From an uncultured Bacteroidales bacterium (GTDB lineage: Bacteria > Bacteroidota > Bacteroidia > Bacteroidales > UBA932): 64,000 nt of DNA. The stretch lies in NCBI GenBank assembly GCA_934726455.1, contig CAKVDS010000001.1, positions 1 to 64,000 of the forward strand, written 5' to 3'. The notes under the pieces were generated by a model. That model was not told the DNA's origin. It did no database searches and was given only the letters and a program-made list of their open reading frames with translations. This document shows, one piece after another, positions 1 through 8,991 of the stretch. The position numbers and the translations under genes are program-made. Numbering within the stretch: position 1 is the first letter of the stretch; every line of letters begins with the position of its first letter.

Positions 1-1112
1 CCATCATCATGTTGTCCATAATGACAGGAGGCGGTACCAGTTTCGGGAAAGTGGCGTGGATGCTGTTCTCGCAACTGGCTTTCGGCGCCGGTTTCGGAGT
101 GCTGATCGCCAAGGCCGGCATCTGGGCGCTGAAGAGGATAAAATTTCCGACATCCGGATTTGATTCTCTCTTCATTCTGGCGATAGCCCTGTTGTCGTAT
201 TCGATCCCCTCTCTTGTCGGCGGCAATGGTTACTTGAGTGCTTATCTTGTAGGTATAATGCTCGGGAATTCGGAGTTTCCGGGCAAGCGTAATCTTGTCA
301 GTTTCTTTGACGGCGTGACAGGGCTTATGCAGGTGCTGATTTTCTTCATGCTCGGCATGCTGGCGCGTCCGGCGATGATGCATAAGGTGATTCTTCCTGC
401 GCTGGGGATCTTCCTGTTCATGCTTCTGGTGGCACGCCCGGTGGCTGTCAGCGCCATCCTCTCGCCTTTCCGGCGCTTCGGGTTCAAGCAGCAGATGCTG
501 GTCTCTTTCGTCGGCCTCAGAGGAGCCGCTTCCATCGTGTTCGCCATCTTTGCGACAGTAGGCAACAACATGCTGCAGAACGATATACTCAATGTGGTGT
601 TCTGCATAGTGCTGCTTTCGATTTCCATTCAGGGGTTCCTGCTGCCTGTGGTAGCGAAAAAACTCGGGCAGATTGACGATGAGGCCGATGTCATGAAGAC
701 ATTCAACGACTTTTCGGAGGAGACGGATCTGCATTTCAGCAAGATAGTGATATCGTCGGACAATCCATGGAGGGAGGAGAGTGTCAAGGACATAGGCTTG
801 CCGAGAAACATCCTTTTCTGTATGCTCGTGCGGCCTGACGGGACGTCAGTGGTGCCTCGCGGGGATACTGTCCTGCACGAGGGGGACAGTGTGATCATGT
901 GCACCAAGGCTTTCCGCAGTGATACGAGCTTCCGCCTTGTGGAGCAGGAAGTCTCCAAATCAAGCAGCCTTGTCGGGATGAGCATAAGGGAGTACAGCGA
1001 GTCGGGGCATAATCAGGTCGTGCTTATAAAGCGCGGCTCGGCGAGCATCATCCCCAACGGCGGCACCATCCTCTGCGAGGGTGATGTCATGTTCTTGAAC
1101 ATGGGAAGTTAG
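1..1112 (+). CDS. Cation/proton antiporter (CPA family) with C-terminal TrkA-C domains, 5' partial
   Basis: Monovalent cation/proton antiporter of the inner membrane, probably K+/H+ and NhaP2/CvrA-like. The reading frame is open to the left edge (Ile-Ile precede the first Met at 9), so the N-terminal membrane helices are missing. From that Met, residues 1-215 are strongly hydrophobic and include the GLRGAAS motif at about 169-175, as in NhaP-type exchangers. Residues 240-312 and 320-365 read as two successive TrkA-C (RCK-C) ligand-binding domains, each with a P-x-G-D/G-T...EGD pattern. The second is short and ends at the stop. These cytosolic domains normally gate transport by nucleotide or ion binding. 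The family call is secure; the transported ion is inferred. Confidence 0.88.
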   Translation, partial: IIMLSIMTGGGTSFGKVAWMLFSQLAFGAGFGVLIAKAGIWALKRIKFPTSGFDSLFILAIALLSYSIPSLVGGNGYLSAYLVGIMLGNSEFPGKRNLVSFFDGVTGLMQVLIFFMLGMLARPAMMHKVILPALGIFLFMLLVARPVAVSAILSPFRRFGFKQQMLVSFVGLRGAASIVFAIFATVGNNMLQNDILNVVFCIVLLSISIQGFLLPVVAKKLGQIDDEADVMKTFNDFSEETDLHFSKIVISSDNPWREESVKDIGLPRNILFCMLVRPDGTSVVPRGDTVLHEGDSVIMCTKAFRSDTSFRLVEQEVSKSSSLVGMSIREYSESGHNQVVLIKRGSASIIPNGGTILCEGDVMFLNMGS

Positions 1113-1118
1113 AGGCTG

Positions 1119-2054
1119 TCAGAAACTGAAACCTGCGCCGATCTCGGCATCGAAGTATCTGAAACTGACGGTAGAGATTCCGGTATAGAATGTGAATCTG
1201 CCGAATTTGAAAAGGGCTCCGATGTCTGCGGAGAATCCGGAAAATGAGCACTCTTCGACACGGGCCCAGTTGTTGTCCACATCTTTCCATGTGAGAGTCC
1301 TCCAGCCGTATCCGGCTCCGGCACAGGCTGACAGCCAGCTGTTCATCCGTAGCAGTGCCCCGGCTGTGACGTTCATCCTTGAGGTGCGGCTCTCTCCACT
1401 GGTCCAGATGTATCCGCCGTCAGCGGTGCCGTCATTGTGGCATGTATACACATGGTCCGATGCTGTGAAGTTGCTCCTGTATTTGATGTATCCACCTGTC
1501 TTGCCCGGCTGCCAGAGCAGCATCAGTCCGACTGAAATGTCCGGGACTCCCATTGTCATGATTGCTGATCCGCCGAGGGGCTTTTTCTTCGCCGGTTCTG
1601 CCCTGGCGACAGGTGACGGCAGATAGACTATGGAGTCTCTTACCACGACCTTGCTCTGCAGCGGGCGGTGCGCTTCGAGGGTGAGTTCATAGACTGTGGC
1701 TGACTCTATCGGGATGTTGAACTGGTAGTCCCGGATGATGCCGTAATTCTTGTGGCGGATTGTCATTTTCCGGACTCCCTCGGGCACATAGACCCAGGTT
1801 TCTCCAATCTCCTGCTTGACACCCACTATGCCCATCACACCTACATCGAAGTCGAAGTTGTTTTCCGGTATGACGACCTTGATGAGCGCCGCCTTGTGCC
1901 CGTTCTGGTCAATCATCGGATAGTTGCTGCGGGCATCCAGATCCCAGTCGAGTTTCCGGAATGACACTACCTTGAATACGGTGCTGTCGCTCTGGGCCAT
2001 GGCGGAGGCGGCACAGAAGATGACGAGCAGCAGGAGGGCAAGTTTCTTTTGCAT
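1119..2054 (-). CDS. Exported protein with PEGA-like and C-terminal barrel-like regions
   Basis: I cannot name this 311-residue protein. Residues 1-20 form a clear Sec signal peptide ending AMA-Q. Residues about 60-135 (WVYVPEGVRKMTIRHKNYG) read like a PEGA surface-layer-type domain. From about 165 to the end, alternating aromatic/hydrophobic strands and a terminal Phe (GAGFSF) suggest a small outer-membrane barrel or an Omp-type exit signal. It is the last gene of a three-gene operon, 3 nt after the upstream stop. Its neighbours are an LPP20-like exported protein, a WG-repeat lipoprotein and a divergent Ser/Thr kinase. An envelope role is inferred; no substrate can be proposed. Confidence 0.7.
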   Translation of the reverse strand: MQKKLALLLLVIFCAASAMAQSDSTVFKVVSFRKLDWDLDARSNYPMIDQNGHKAALIKVVIPENNFDFDVGVMGIVGVKQEIGETWVYVPEGVRKMTIRHKNYGIIRDYQFNIPIESATVYELTLEAHRPLQSKVVVRDSIVYLPSPVARAEPAKKKPLGGSAIMTMGVPDISVGLMLLWQPGKTGGYIKYRSNFTASDHVYTCHNDGTADGGYIWTSGESRTSRMNVTAGALLRMNSWLSACAGAGYGWRTLTWKDVDNNWARVEECSFSGFSADIGALFKFGRFTFYTGISTVSFRYFDAEIGAGFSF

Positions 2055-2057
2055 ACC

Positions 2058-3830
2058 TTAGAAGTTGTATGGACCTATGACACCGAACTCCTTGTCCGGG
2101 GCTTCCTGCCATGTCCTGACATGTATTACCGGTTGCCGGAAATCCCTGAGATCTACAAGGATGAACAGATAACCGCTGTCGGAATAGGTCGTCGAGAAGT
2201 ACTCCTGCCGGATCTTGATGCCGAAGAGCTGTTCTCCCTTGCCGAGTTTCAAGACCTCGCAGTCGGAGAACTGGATGTTGATATACTCCTGGCTGGCGAA
2301 CACCTTTCCGAGCTGCTTGATATAGTTCTCCTTGTTGTGGCGCGTCAGTGTGACATATTTGTTGTTCCCGTATTCGTTCGGTCCCTTGGCGTTCCGGAGC
2401 ACGCGGCCGGTTATGATGAGGGCGTTGTCATCGAATATGGAAGCTATGTAGTCCCGCCTCTTGAGAGCGTAGGCTGTCTTGTAGTTCTCCAGAAAGTCTA
2501 TCAGGATGAGCCGTGCCTCTTCGCTCCAACCGTCCATGGAGATGATCTCACGCACGACATCTGATGACAGGGCGAATGTCAGGTTGCTTATCTTGCCGTC
2601 GCGGTTGAATGTGAATACGACATCCTCCACGAACTCGCGTCTGTTCCCTTTGAAAGAAAATATCATCGGGACGCTGCGGCAGAAGATCTCGTCTCCGAGG
2701 GCGTAGAAATTCAACTTGTCGTAGTTGAGCACCCTTGCGTTGCCGTAACTCAGGAGCTTGAGGTAGATGGAGTAGCCTTCTTCGGTGAAAAGACCGCTTA
2801 TGTCAGCCCCGCTGCCGCTGAGACTGCCGCATACTCGGGATACGGCATCCTCGTAACTTGAGGTGAACAGCACCGGGGACAGGCTTGCGGTGAGCGTGTC
2901 GGGGGCTGTCTGGAACTCTTCCCTTGACATGACCGACATCACCTTGTTTTTGACAGCCGAGAAGTCTATCTTTTGCGGGGCTGAACGCCTAGGCTCGGTT
3001 GCGGGCCTTTCTGCCGCGCTTTCCGAGGTGGAGGCGGCTGCTGTGGTGAAAGCCTGCTCTACAGAGCTGACTTCCCGGAATAGATGCTGAAGGTGGGAGG
3101 GGGTGATCTCGTAACGTATCCTGTATTGCTCGATCCGTGATCCCGGATTCACTTCGATGAATCCTTTTCCGTCCTTGGCGGACAGAATCCCGCTCCAGCG
3201 CTTGCCGTCGAAGAAACTGTAATCTATGCCTCTGACAGGCTTGCCTTTATATGTGAAAGTCAGCTCCACCAGTTCTTTTTTGAATCTGTTGACCTTGTCG
3301 AATTTGACATCCAGTCCGTCAAGTATGGCGTTGCGCCGGCTCTCGGCATCTGAGATGGCCGCAGCGTCAACGGGCGGCAGGCTGCGCAAGAGCGTGGCGG
3401 CCCATGAGCAGTAGCGCAGGGCCACATCTGTCTGGCAGTTCTTTTCGGCCGAGAGTGCTATGGAGAGCATTTCCTTGACCTTGGAGCGGCGGTTGTCGAA
3501 AATCCTGCCGCTGTCAGTTCTCCGGATATATCTCAATACGGTCGTGCCCGAATCGCCTGTAGTCGAGAGCATGTCGCATTCTCTGGCCAGATCGTCCCTG
3601 TATGTGCGTAGAATCTCCTGTTTGACCCCGTCGCTATAGGGAAAGCTGACGGTCTGCGATATCTTCACTGCAAGCGCGTCAAGGGCCAGACTGTCCGCGA
3701 CGCTCGCGCTTTGGGCTTTGCCTTCTGCGCAGAGGTACGACTTGTCGGTCCTTATGTCTGATATGACTTGTGCCCGGCAGGTGCACAGCACAGACAGGAT
3801 GCCTGCAACTGTCGCAATCAGTTTCTTCAT
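2058..3830 (-). CDS. Exported LPP20-like multidomain protein
   Basis: 590 residues with a signal peptide (1-20, ending CRAQ). Residues about 21-110 resemble the LPP20 fold seen in exported bacterial proteins (SVADSLALDALAVKISQTV). The middle, about 180-260, looks like a beta-rich PEGA-like segment, followed by an Ala/Glu/Pro-rich linker. The C-terminal 150 residues have an NTF2-like rhythm (YKTAYALKRRDYIASIFDDNA). The function is unknown. It overlaps the preceding lipoprotein gene by 4 nt (ATGA) and is followed after 3 nt by the PEGA-like gene, so the three are co-transcribed. The divergent kinase suggests a signalling module with a periplasmic output, but that rests on position only. Confidence 0.72.
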   Translation of the reverse strand: MKKLIATVAGILSVLCTCRAQVISDIRTDKSYLCAEGKAQSASVADSLALDALAVKISQTVSFPYSDGVKQEILRTYRDDLARECDMLSTTGDSGTTVLRYIRRTDSGRIFDNRRSKVKEMLSIALSAEKNCQTDVALRYCSWAATLLRSLPPVDAAAISDAESRRNAILDGLDVKFDKVNRFKKELVELTFTYKGKPVRGIDYSFFDGKRWSGILSAKDGKGFIEVNPGSRIEQYRIRYEITPSHLQHLFREVSSVEQAFTTAAASTSESAAERPATEPRRSAPQKIDFSAVKNKVMSVMSREEFQTAPDTLTASLSPVLFTSSYEDAVSRVCGSLSGSGADISGLFTEEGYSIYLKLLSYGNARVLNYDKLNFYALGDEIFCRSVPMIFSFKGNRREFVEDVVFTFNRDGKISNLTFALSSDVVREIISMDGWSEEARLILIDFLENYKTAYALKRRDYIASIFDDNALIITGRVLRNAKGPNEYGNNKYVTLTRHNKENYIKQLGKVFASQEYINIQFSDCEVLKLGKGEQLFGIKIRQEYFSTTYSDSGYLFILVDLRDFRQPVIHVRTWQEAPDKEFGVIGPYNF

Positions 3831-4363
3831 TGTCCACCCCTCCTTATGGCTTCGAATCTTGCCTGCTGGTCCTTGTCCATGGGTCCGCTTATGCCGCCAA
3901 GGGCCTTGCGGATGTCGTCCGCCATCTGCTCCGCCTGCTCAGGCGTGGCCTGGCCGGAGGCGCAATATATGTCAAGACGCTGATATGAGTCCAGAATCCC
4001 GTCCCATTCCTTGCGGAGATCCGCTCTTATGAGCGAGTATGCCTTGAGGAGACTCTCCGGATCTGTCTGGCCGGTCATCGTCTGGCCAAGTCTTCTGCCC
4101 GTCCGGTCGTAGAATTCGCAGCTTCCGCCTGATATGGCGGCGGAGATGTCGTCAGTGAGATAGAACAGGTCGTCGAACACAAGAGGAACAAGTTCCGTCC
4201 CTGTACTGTCGATGACTCCGAACTTGCCGCCTCTGGACACTATGCCGGTGCCGTTGAGGCAGGGAGTCACGCTGTCGTATTCAGCTGTGCTGCCGCTTTG
4301 GCCGCCGGAGTGACGGCATCCTTGCAGGCATAGGAGGACTATTATGAGATATGACATCCGCAT
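3827..4363 (-). CDS. Small WG-repeat lipoprotein
   Basis: About 178 residues from the ATG at 4361-4363; a second ATG at 4355-4357 is also possible. The longer frame would begin with TTG at 4366, which almost touches the -7 box at 4369-4376, so I reject it. The N-terminus is a lipoprotein signal with lipobox LQGC, so the protein is anchored by Cys16. Residues about 38-75 contain one WG-type repeat (GGKFGVIDSTGTELVPLVF). The C-terminal half is helical and charged. It is first in the operon 4363 to 1119. The function is unknown; WG repeats are usually surface-exposed structural modules. Confidence 0.7.
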   Translation of the reverse strand: MRMSYLIIVLLCLQGCRHSGGQSGSTAEYDSVTPCLNGTGIVSRGGKFGVIDSTGTELVPLVFDDLFYLTDDISAAISGGSCEFYDRTGRRLGQTMTGQTDPESLLKAYSLIRADLRKEWDGILDSYQRLDIYCASGQATPEQAEQMADDIRKALGGISGPMDKDQQARFEAIRRGGQ

Positions 4364-4368
4364 CAAGG

Positions 4369-4396
4369 CAAATATATCAATAAATCGCTATATTTG
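4369..4396. promoter_or_regulatory. Divergent promoter pair (two TAnnTTTG boxes)
   Basis: TATATTTG on the plus strand at 4389-4396 and on the minus strand at 4369-4376 match the Bacteroidetes -7 consensus TAnnTTTG, back to back and 12 nt apart. They face the kinase (ATG 4411) and the lipoprotein operon (ATG 4363 or 4357). Clear -33 TTG boxes are not seen at the expected 19-21 nt. Both leaders would be very short. The close pairing suggests linked expression of the kinase and the exported operon. Confidence 0.55.
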
Positions 4397-4410
4397 AAAG
4401 TGAAATTGTG

Positions 4411-5283
4411 ATGGAAGAGTCTTCATGCTTTTTTGATTCATTAGAGGGAATCACCGCCCCCGTGCAGGAGACGGTCAGGACTGTGTATGTCTCGCCCGAG
4501 GGGTACTCGATGATAAGCCGTGCGGAAATCGGCGGAAGACTGGTGGCTCTCAAGTCGTTGAAGCCGGAATTCAAGGCTGACCCGATGTTCGGGAGTCTGC
4601 TCCGTAAGGAGTACGAACTTGGAAAAGGACTCGACCATCCGGGACTGTGCCGGACTCTGGACTTCATATCTTTGCCGGAACTGGGAAACTGTATAGAGAT
4701 GGAGTGGATAGAGGGGGATACTCTTGAAACTCTGCTCCGGAGCGGAGCCAGGATTCCGGGGAAAAAGATTCTTCTTGAGTTGTGCGACGCCCTCGATTAT
4801 CTGCACCACAAGCAGGTGATACACCGTGACCTCAAACCGTCCAACATTATCGTGACGAAGAATGGCACTAATGTCAAGGTCATAGACTTCGGCCTTGCCG
4901 ATGAGGACAGTTCCGTGGTGTTCAAACAGCCTGCCGGGACCATGGCCTATGCCTCTCCGGAGCAGAGGAGGGGAGAGATTCTGGATAACCGCAGCGACAT
5001 CTATTCTCTCGGGGTCATCATGGAGCGTATGGGGAAATATCCCCGCGTGGCGGCCAAGTGTACAAGGGAAGACAGGAATCAGAGATATGCCGGTGCCGCT
5101 GAAGTCAGTTCAGCCATAACGGGGCGGCGCAGGGTGGTCGCTGCCGTGGTGACTGGACTTCTTATCGCTTTGTCGATCTTGACTGTCGGTCTGATGCCTG
5201 AGGTGCGCTCTTCTTTGAAGAAGGTGCGTCTTGAGCGGGTGCTTGAGCGGTTGGGCTCAGATATTGAGCGGGTTGCTTATTGA
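4411..5283 (+). CDS. Membrane-anchored Ser/Thr protein kinase
   Basis: Hanks-type Ser/Thr kinase of 290 residues. An in-frame GTG at 4408 directly precedes the ATG I use. Visible motifs (ATG numbering): ALK with the ATP-binding Lys at about 48, catalytic loop HRDLKPSN at about 138-145, DFGLAD at about 159, and SPEQ in the activation segment. The glycine-rich loop is poor (YVSPEGYSMISRA in place of GxGxxG). A single membrane helix lies at about 242-261, followed by a 28-residue basic tail that would lie in the periplasm. No sensor domain is attached. It is divergent from the exported-protein operon and overlaps the convergent gene at 5277 by 7 nt. Activity seems likely because K, HRD and DFG are all present; the substrate is unknown. 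Confidence 0.9.
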   Translation: MEESSCFFDSLEGITAPVQETVRTVYVSPEGYSMISRAEIGGRLVALKSLKPEFKADPMFGSLLRKEYELGKGLDHPGLCRTLDFISLPELGNCIEMEWIEGDTLETLLRSGARIPGKKILLELCDALDYLHHKQVIHRDLKPSNIIVTKNGTNVKVIDFGLADEDSSVVFKQPAGTMAYASPEQRRGEILDNRSDIYSLGVIMERMGKYPRVAAKCTREDRNQRYAGAAEVSSAITGRRRVVAAVVTGLLIALSILTVGLMPEVRSSLKKVRLERVLERLGSDIERVAY

Positions 5284-5894
5284 CATTCTCCCCCCCCTAT
5301 GATTTCCAATTTGTTAAGGCCTTCAGTAGCCCCTGCTATATATGATGGGGTGTATTCTTCGCCACGGAGAATCCTCGGGATAAGCAGAGGATAACCTATG
5401 TAGAAGCAGGTGGCCATGAACCTGTCGTTCTCGAGAAGTTTGGAGTTTTCGGACTTCTTGACCATGAATTCGCCTCCCCCGAGATACTCAAGCTGTACGA
5501 GCCTGTCCGGAGCCCAGCCTATGATGAGGGTCGCGCCGGGGTTGAGGTCGGAAGCAAGTACTGACTTGGTGGAGAAGAATCTGGATTCGAACAGATTGTC
5601 ATTCTTTATGTGCTGGCAGAATGAATAGAAGTTCTTGTTGCCTACATATCGTGACAGCACGTCGAGTGTGGACTGGCGCGGGACAGGCTTCATGGTCACA
5701 TAGCCCCAGAGCCGCTTGAGTGTCGATGCGGAGATCACGTCGCCGGACTCGTGTTCGATTATGACGGAGAGGGCTTCGAAATCAGATGATGTCGCCAACC
5801 GTCTCCCGTATCTTTTTTCGACTTCCGTGAGCAGATAGCTCAACTCCGGAATAGTTTTTCTCAATTCTTTACCCATTTCGGCAAAAATAGACAT
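5277..5894 (-). CDS. Conserved Bacteroidetes protein of unknown function
   Basis: About 205 residues, soluble, with no signal peptide. The first 100 residues (TIPELSYLLTEVEKRYGRR, then ASTLKRLWGYV and LDVLSRYVG) form a helical pattern I associate with a Bacteroidetes family that may bind nucleic acid, but I cannot name it. The second half is beta-rich. The start is uncertain: ATG at 5894, or ATG at 5876. The latter has TATTTTTG (minus strand, 5882-5889) just upstream. The gene ends in a run of eight G on its own strand (5290-5297) that encodes the final Gly-Gly-Gly. Its 3' end overlaps the kinase by 7 nt. Confidence 0.6.
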   Translation of the reverse strand: MSIFAEMGKELRKTIPELSYLLTEVEKRYGRRLATSSDFEALSVIIEHESGDVISASTLKRLWGYVTMKPVPRQSTLDVLSRYVGNKNFYSFCQHIKNDNLFESRFFSTKSVLASDLNPGATLIIGWAPDRLVQLEYLGGGEFMVKKSENSKLLENDRFMATCFYIGYPLLIPRILRGEEYTPSYIAGATEGLNKLEIIGGGECQ

Positions 5895-5954
5895 AATGCT
5901 CCGCCTTGTCAAGTTCATTTGGGTTCATTTTAAAGAACTTTTAAATGAAAAACT

Positions 5955-5962
5955 TATATTTG
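5955..5962 (+). promoter_or_regulatory. -7 promoter box for the LRR lipoprotein
   Basis: TATATTTG is an exact TAnnTTTG match, ending 8 nt before the ATG at 5971. This supports starting the lipoprotein at 5971 rather than at upstream Met codons, and implies an almost leaderless transcript. No convincing TTG -33 box is seen at 19-21 nt. Confidence 0.5.
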
Positions 5963-5970
5963 TTATCTGT

Positions 5971-8037
5971 ATGAGAATCTGTAAGGTGATTGCCCCTTTG
6001 CTCCTGCTTGCCGTTTCCTGCATCAAGGATCCGGAGCCGGCACTGCATCAGGCCCCGTCAATTCTCAAGACCGTCACCAGCCTTGAGGGAGATGAACTGG
6101 TGCTTACCTGCCAGCTCTCCAGACTGGACAATGTCGCGTCCTGCGGCTTCTTCTTCGGCCTGGCAGGTGGGGAGCAGAGGTTCATAGATGTACCCGTCGA
6201 AGGAGGCACTTCCTTCTCCTGCCGTATCCCGGATCTGAGTTTCGGGGTGCGCTACAGTTACCGGCCCTATGTCAGCGGCGGTGTGTCTGAACTTAGCCCC
6301 CGGACGGAGATTCTCGAAATAGAGCAGCAGCTGCCCGGGGTCACTACGGAAAAGCCTGTGATCTTGAGTTCGACATCCGTCAGCATATCATACGCTGTTT
6401 CGGAGACATTCAGCGGCTCTTTGGCTGTGTGCGGAGTGTGCTGGTCGACTTCACCTGAGCCTACTATGGAGTTGAAGACCAAGACTGTGGACAGTTCTGA
6501 GTATGGCGCTCATACGGTGGAGGTTTCCGGCCTTGTATTGGGCCGGACGTATTATGTAAGGGCGTATGCCATCAACGGAAAGGGCGTGGCGTACGGGGAA
6601 GAGCGTAAGTTTTACATGCCTGTCGTCTTTGACGACAAGGTGCTTGAGGCGTATATGCTCTCCGTATGGGATGCGGACGCTGACGGTTACATCAGCGTTG
6701 AAGAGGCCGGGAAAGTGGAGGAGATCGACATCTGCTCTGACAATCTGCATTCTCTTGGCGGTCTGGAACATCTTACGGCACTGAGAAGGCTGAGTTGCAC
6801 CGGCTCCTCAGCATCCGGCGGAAAGGGGAGCGGCAGTCTTGAGAGCGTCAGCCTCGGCAATGTAAGCTCCCTGGAGTCCCTTGACTTTTCCGGCAATGCC
6901 CTGACATCCCTTGAAATAGGTTCGGCTCCGGTGCTGGAGGAATTGAAAATTTCCAATAATCCATTGACATCCTTTGTGTTGCATTCTACTGTAATGCTCA
7001 AGAGTCTGGACATGTCCAATACCTCCCTTAATTACATCAGTTCTTCAATCCCTGTGGATGCCCTTGAGGAACTGCACTGCGAGGGCAGTCCGCTGCCGCT
7101 TGATGATGTGGTGCGCAAATACCGCAGTCTGCGCAGGCTGTACGCCCGCGGCAAAGTCTCCGACCAGACGAGGCTGTATCTTCTTGCGGGGCTTGAGGTG
7201 CTGGACTGTGCAGGAAGCCAGGTGAGCGAACTCGACCTGAGGTATAATCCGCAGCTCCGTTCGCTCAACGTGGACGGCTGTCCTCTGCGAAGCCTCAATC
7301 TGACCCTCAATCCGGAGCTTACTTTTTTGAGTTGCCTTTGTGACGGACTTGAGACTCTGTATCTTATAGAGGGACATGAAATCGACGGGATAAACAGGGG
7401 AGAGCGGAGATATATTCCCGAGTCTACAAAGATCATCTATGTCCCGGAGGTGAAAGACAAGGAATTCAAGCGGTATCTGGTTGATCATTTCGATCAGGAC
7501 TATGATTCCTTCATTTCTCTTCAGGAGGCTGCTGCAGTCAAGGAGATTGACATAAATACCGCCAAATATTCTGAAATCGCTTCTCTGGATGGTATACAGA
7601 TGTTCACTTCTCTGGAGAGGCTGAGCGTGCCGGGACAGGCCATCGGGAGTCTTGCACTTGAAGCCAATGCTGCCTTGGAGGTGCTGGTGTGTGACAGCAA
7701 TCCTCTGACATCCATTGATTTGACTGGTAATCGTGCGCTGAAGTCTCTCTATTGTCAGTCTACATTGCTGACTGCTCTGGACTTGAGCGGAAATCCGGCT
7801 CTGGAGGAGGCATATTTGTCCCGTTCTCCGCTTAAGGCTCTTGATTTGAGCGGCAATGCTGCCCTGAAAGTGCTGGACTGCTCCAATGCCGCGCTGGAAG
7901 CTTTGGACATAAGCTGCTGTCCGTTGCTGAAGACTCTGGACTGTCGTGGCAACCCCGCTCTTTCAAGCATATCCGTAGCGGCGGGTCAGACCACTGAGAT
8001 ACTCAAGGACGAGCATACGGATATAAAATATTTTTAA
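5971..8037 (+). CDS. LRR lipoprotein with FN3-like and EF-hand-like modules
   Basis: 688 residues. I start it at 5971 because MRICKVIAPLLLLAVSC is a proper lipoprotein signal with Cys17 as lipid anchor. The order is: two FN3-like beta domains (about 30-215), a calcium-loop-like segment DADADGYISVEE, a block of leucine-rich repeats, a second degenerate loop DQDYDSFISLQE, and a second LRR block running to the end (NPLTSIDLTGNRALKSLYC style). It is probably displayed on the cell surface and may bind protein or carbohydrate; the ligand is unknown. The lipoprotein at 15570-16610 has the same module order with one LRR block and is probably a paralogue. Tail-to-tail with the methyltransferase gene, with no intergenic base. 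Confidence 0.78.
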   Translation: MRICKVIAPLLLLAVSCIKDPEPALHQAPSILKTVTSLEGDELVLTCQLSRLDNVASCGFFFGLAGGEQRFIDVPVEGGTSFSCRIPDLSFGVRYSYRPYVSGGVSELSPRTEILEIEQQLPGVTTEKPVILSSTSVSISYAVSETFSGSLAVCGVCWSTSPEPTMELKTKTVDSSEYGAHTVEVSGLVLGRTYYVRAYAINGKGVAYGEERKFYMPVVFDDKVLEAYMLSVWDADADGYISVEEAGKVEEIDICSDNLHSLGGLEHLTALRRLSCTGSSASGGKGSGSLESVSLGNVSSLESLDFSGNALTSLEIGSAPVLEELKISNNPLTSFVLHSTVMLKSLDMSNTSLNYISSSIPVDALEELHCEGSPLPLDDVVRKYRSLRRLYARGKVSDQTRLYLLAGLEVLDCAGSQVSELDLRYNPQLRSLNVDGCPLRSLNLTLNPELTFLSCLCDGLETLYLIEGHEIDGINRGERRYIPESTKIIYVPEVKDKEFKRYLVDHFDQDYDSFISLQEAAAVKEIDINTAKYSEIASLDGIQMFTSLERLSVPGQAIGSLALEANAALEVLVCDSNPLTSIDLTGNRALKSLYCQSTLLTALDLSGNPALEEAYLSRSPLKALDLSGNAALKVLDCSNAALEALDISCCPLLKTLDCRGNPALSSISVAAGQTTEILKDEHTDIKYF

Positions 8038-8991
8038 CTAATCATCAAATAAATTCTGACTGATAATAGGCTTTTTGTGTGTGCTTTCAAGATGTCGGGC
8101 CTCGCCCGAATATCTGAAGATGGCATCGGCGATATAATAGCCCAAATTAACGGGAACGGCATTGCCAATCATTTGTTCTATATTCGTCTTTGTGCCATTA
8201 AAGTCAAAATCCTCGGGAAATGTTTGGATCAAACTTCGCTCCAAGGATGTCAGGGGACGTATGCCATCAAGTGATTTTACCGGATCTCCAGAATGCAACG
8301 TATAACCTTTGGGCATAGGTCTGTTCACGCCTCGGATCGTTGCGCTTGGCTCATCAGTGCTGAAAATTCCTCGGCGTGCATAACTGCGAGGGTGTCTATA
8401 ATAATATTTTATCGGCAATTTGTCTCCTAAGTATTCTGCGACGGTCATTTCATGATCGGACAGATTCTCCAACAGAGTTGATTTCATGAAATCATCATCT
8501 GCACCGAGTCTGCCTATCATTACGAAGCGTTTCCTTTTCTGTGGAACACCGCATAGGGCCGCATTGAGGACAGTATAAGTAAGACCATATCCGGCAGCCT
8601 TGAAAATTTTGAGCGCATCTTGAAGTTTGTTTGTTTTCAATATGCGCTCTACATTCTCCATGACAATCCATTGGGGTCTTATCTCGGAAATGATTTTCGC
8701 ATAGCATACTGTAAGGTCTCCGCGGCCATTGTCTTCATTTCGCTTTCCGGCAGATGAAAAGTCCTGACAAGGGGGGCCGCCAATGATCATATCCGGCTCA
8801 AATGGACGGATTGCCCTGACGGAAGCATCAACATTCATCAGATCTGCACGAATCGCCGGGTGCGAGAAATTGTTTTGGTAAACAGCCAGAGCATCTGCCC
8901 AATTGTCGAAAGCTGCCACTACATTCATGCCGGCCTTTTCAAAACCAAGACTCAGACCTCCGCAACCACAAAATAAATCAACGACTTTCAT
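8038..8991 (-). CDS. Type II DNA (cytosine-5) methyltransferase
   Basis: C5-cytosine methyltransferase, 317 residues, apparently complete. Motif I is DLFCGCGGLSLGFEKAG (5-21), for SAM binding. Motif IV is GGPPCQDFSSAG with catalytic Cys75, motif VI is ENV (112-114), and motif VIII is QKRKRFVMIG (151-160). Motif X is IGNAVPVNLGYYIADAI near the C-terminus. The target-recognition region, about 195-255, is short. It starts directly after the stop codon of the restriction gene, so the two are translated together. It is visibly more AT-rich than its neighbours, consistent with horizontal gain. It protects the host from the partner nuclease; the recognition site cannot be read from sequence. Confidence 0.95.
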   Translation of the reverse strand: MKVVDLFCGCGGLSLGFEKAGMNVVAAFDNWADALAVYQNNFSHPAIRADLMNVDASVRAIRPFEPDMIIGGPPCQDFSSAGKRNEDNGRGDLTVCYAKIISEIRPQWIVMENVERILKTNKLQDALKIFKAAGYGLTYTVLNAALCGVPQKRKRFVMIGRLGADDDFMKSTLLENLSDHEMTVAEYLGDKLPIKYYYRHPRSYARRGIFSTDEPSATIRGVNRPMPKGYTLHSGDPVKSLDGIRPLTSLERSLIQTFPEDFDFNGTKTNIEQMIGNAVPVNLGYYIADAIFRYSGEARHLESTHKKPIISQNLFDD

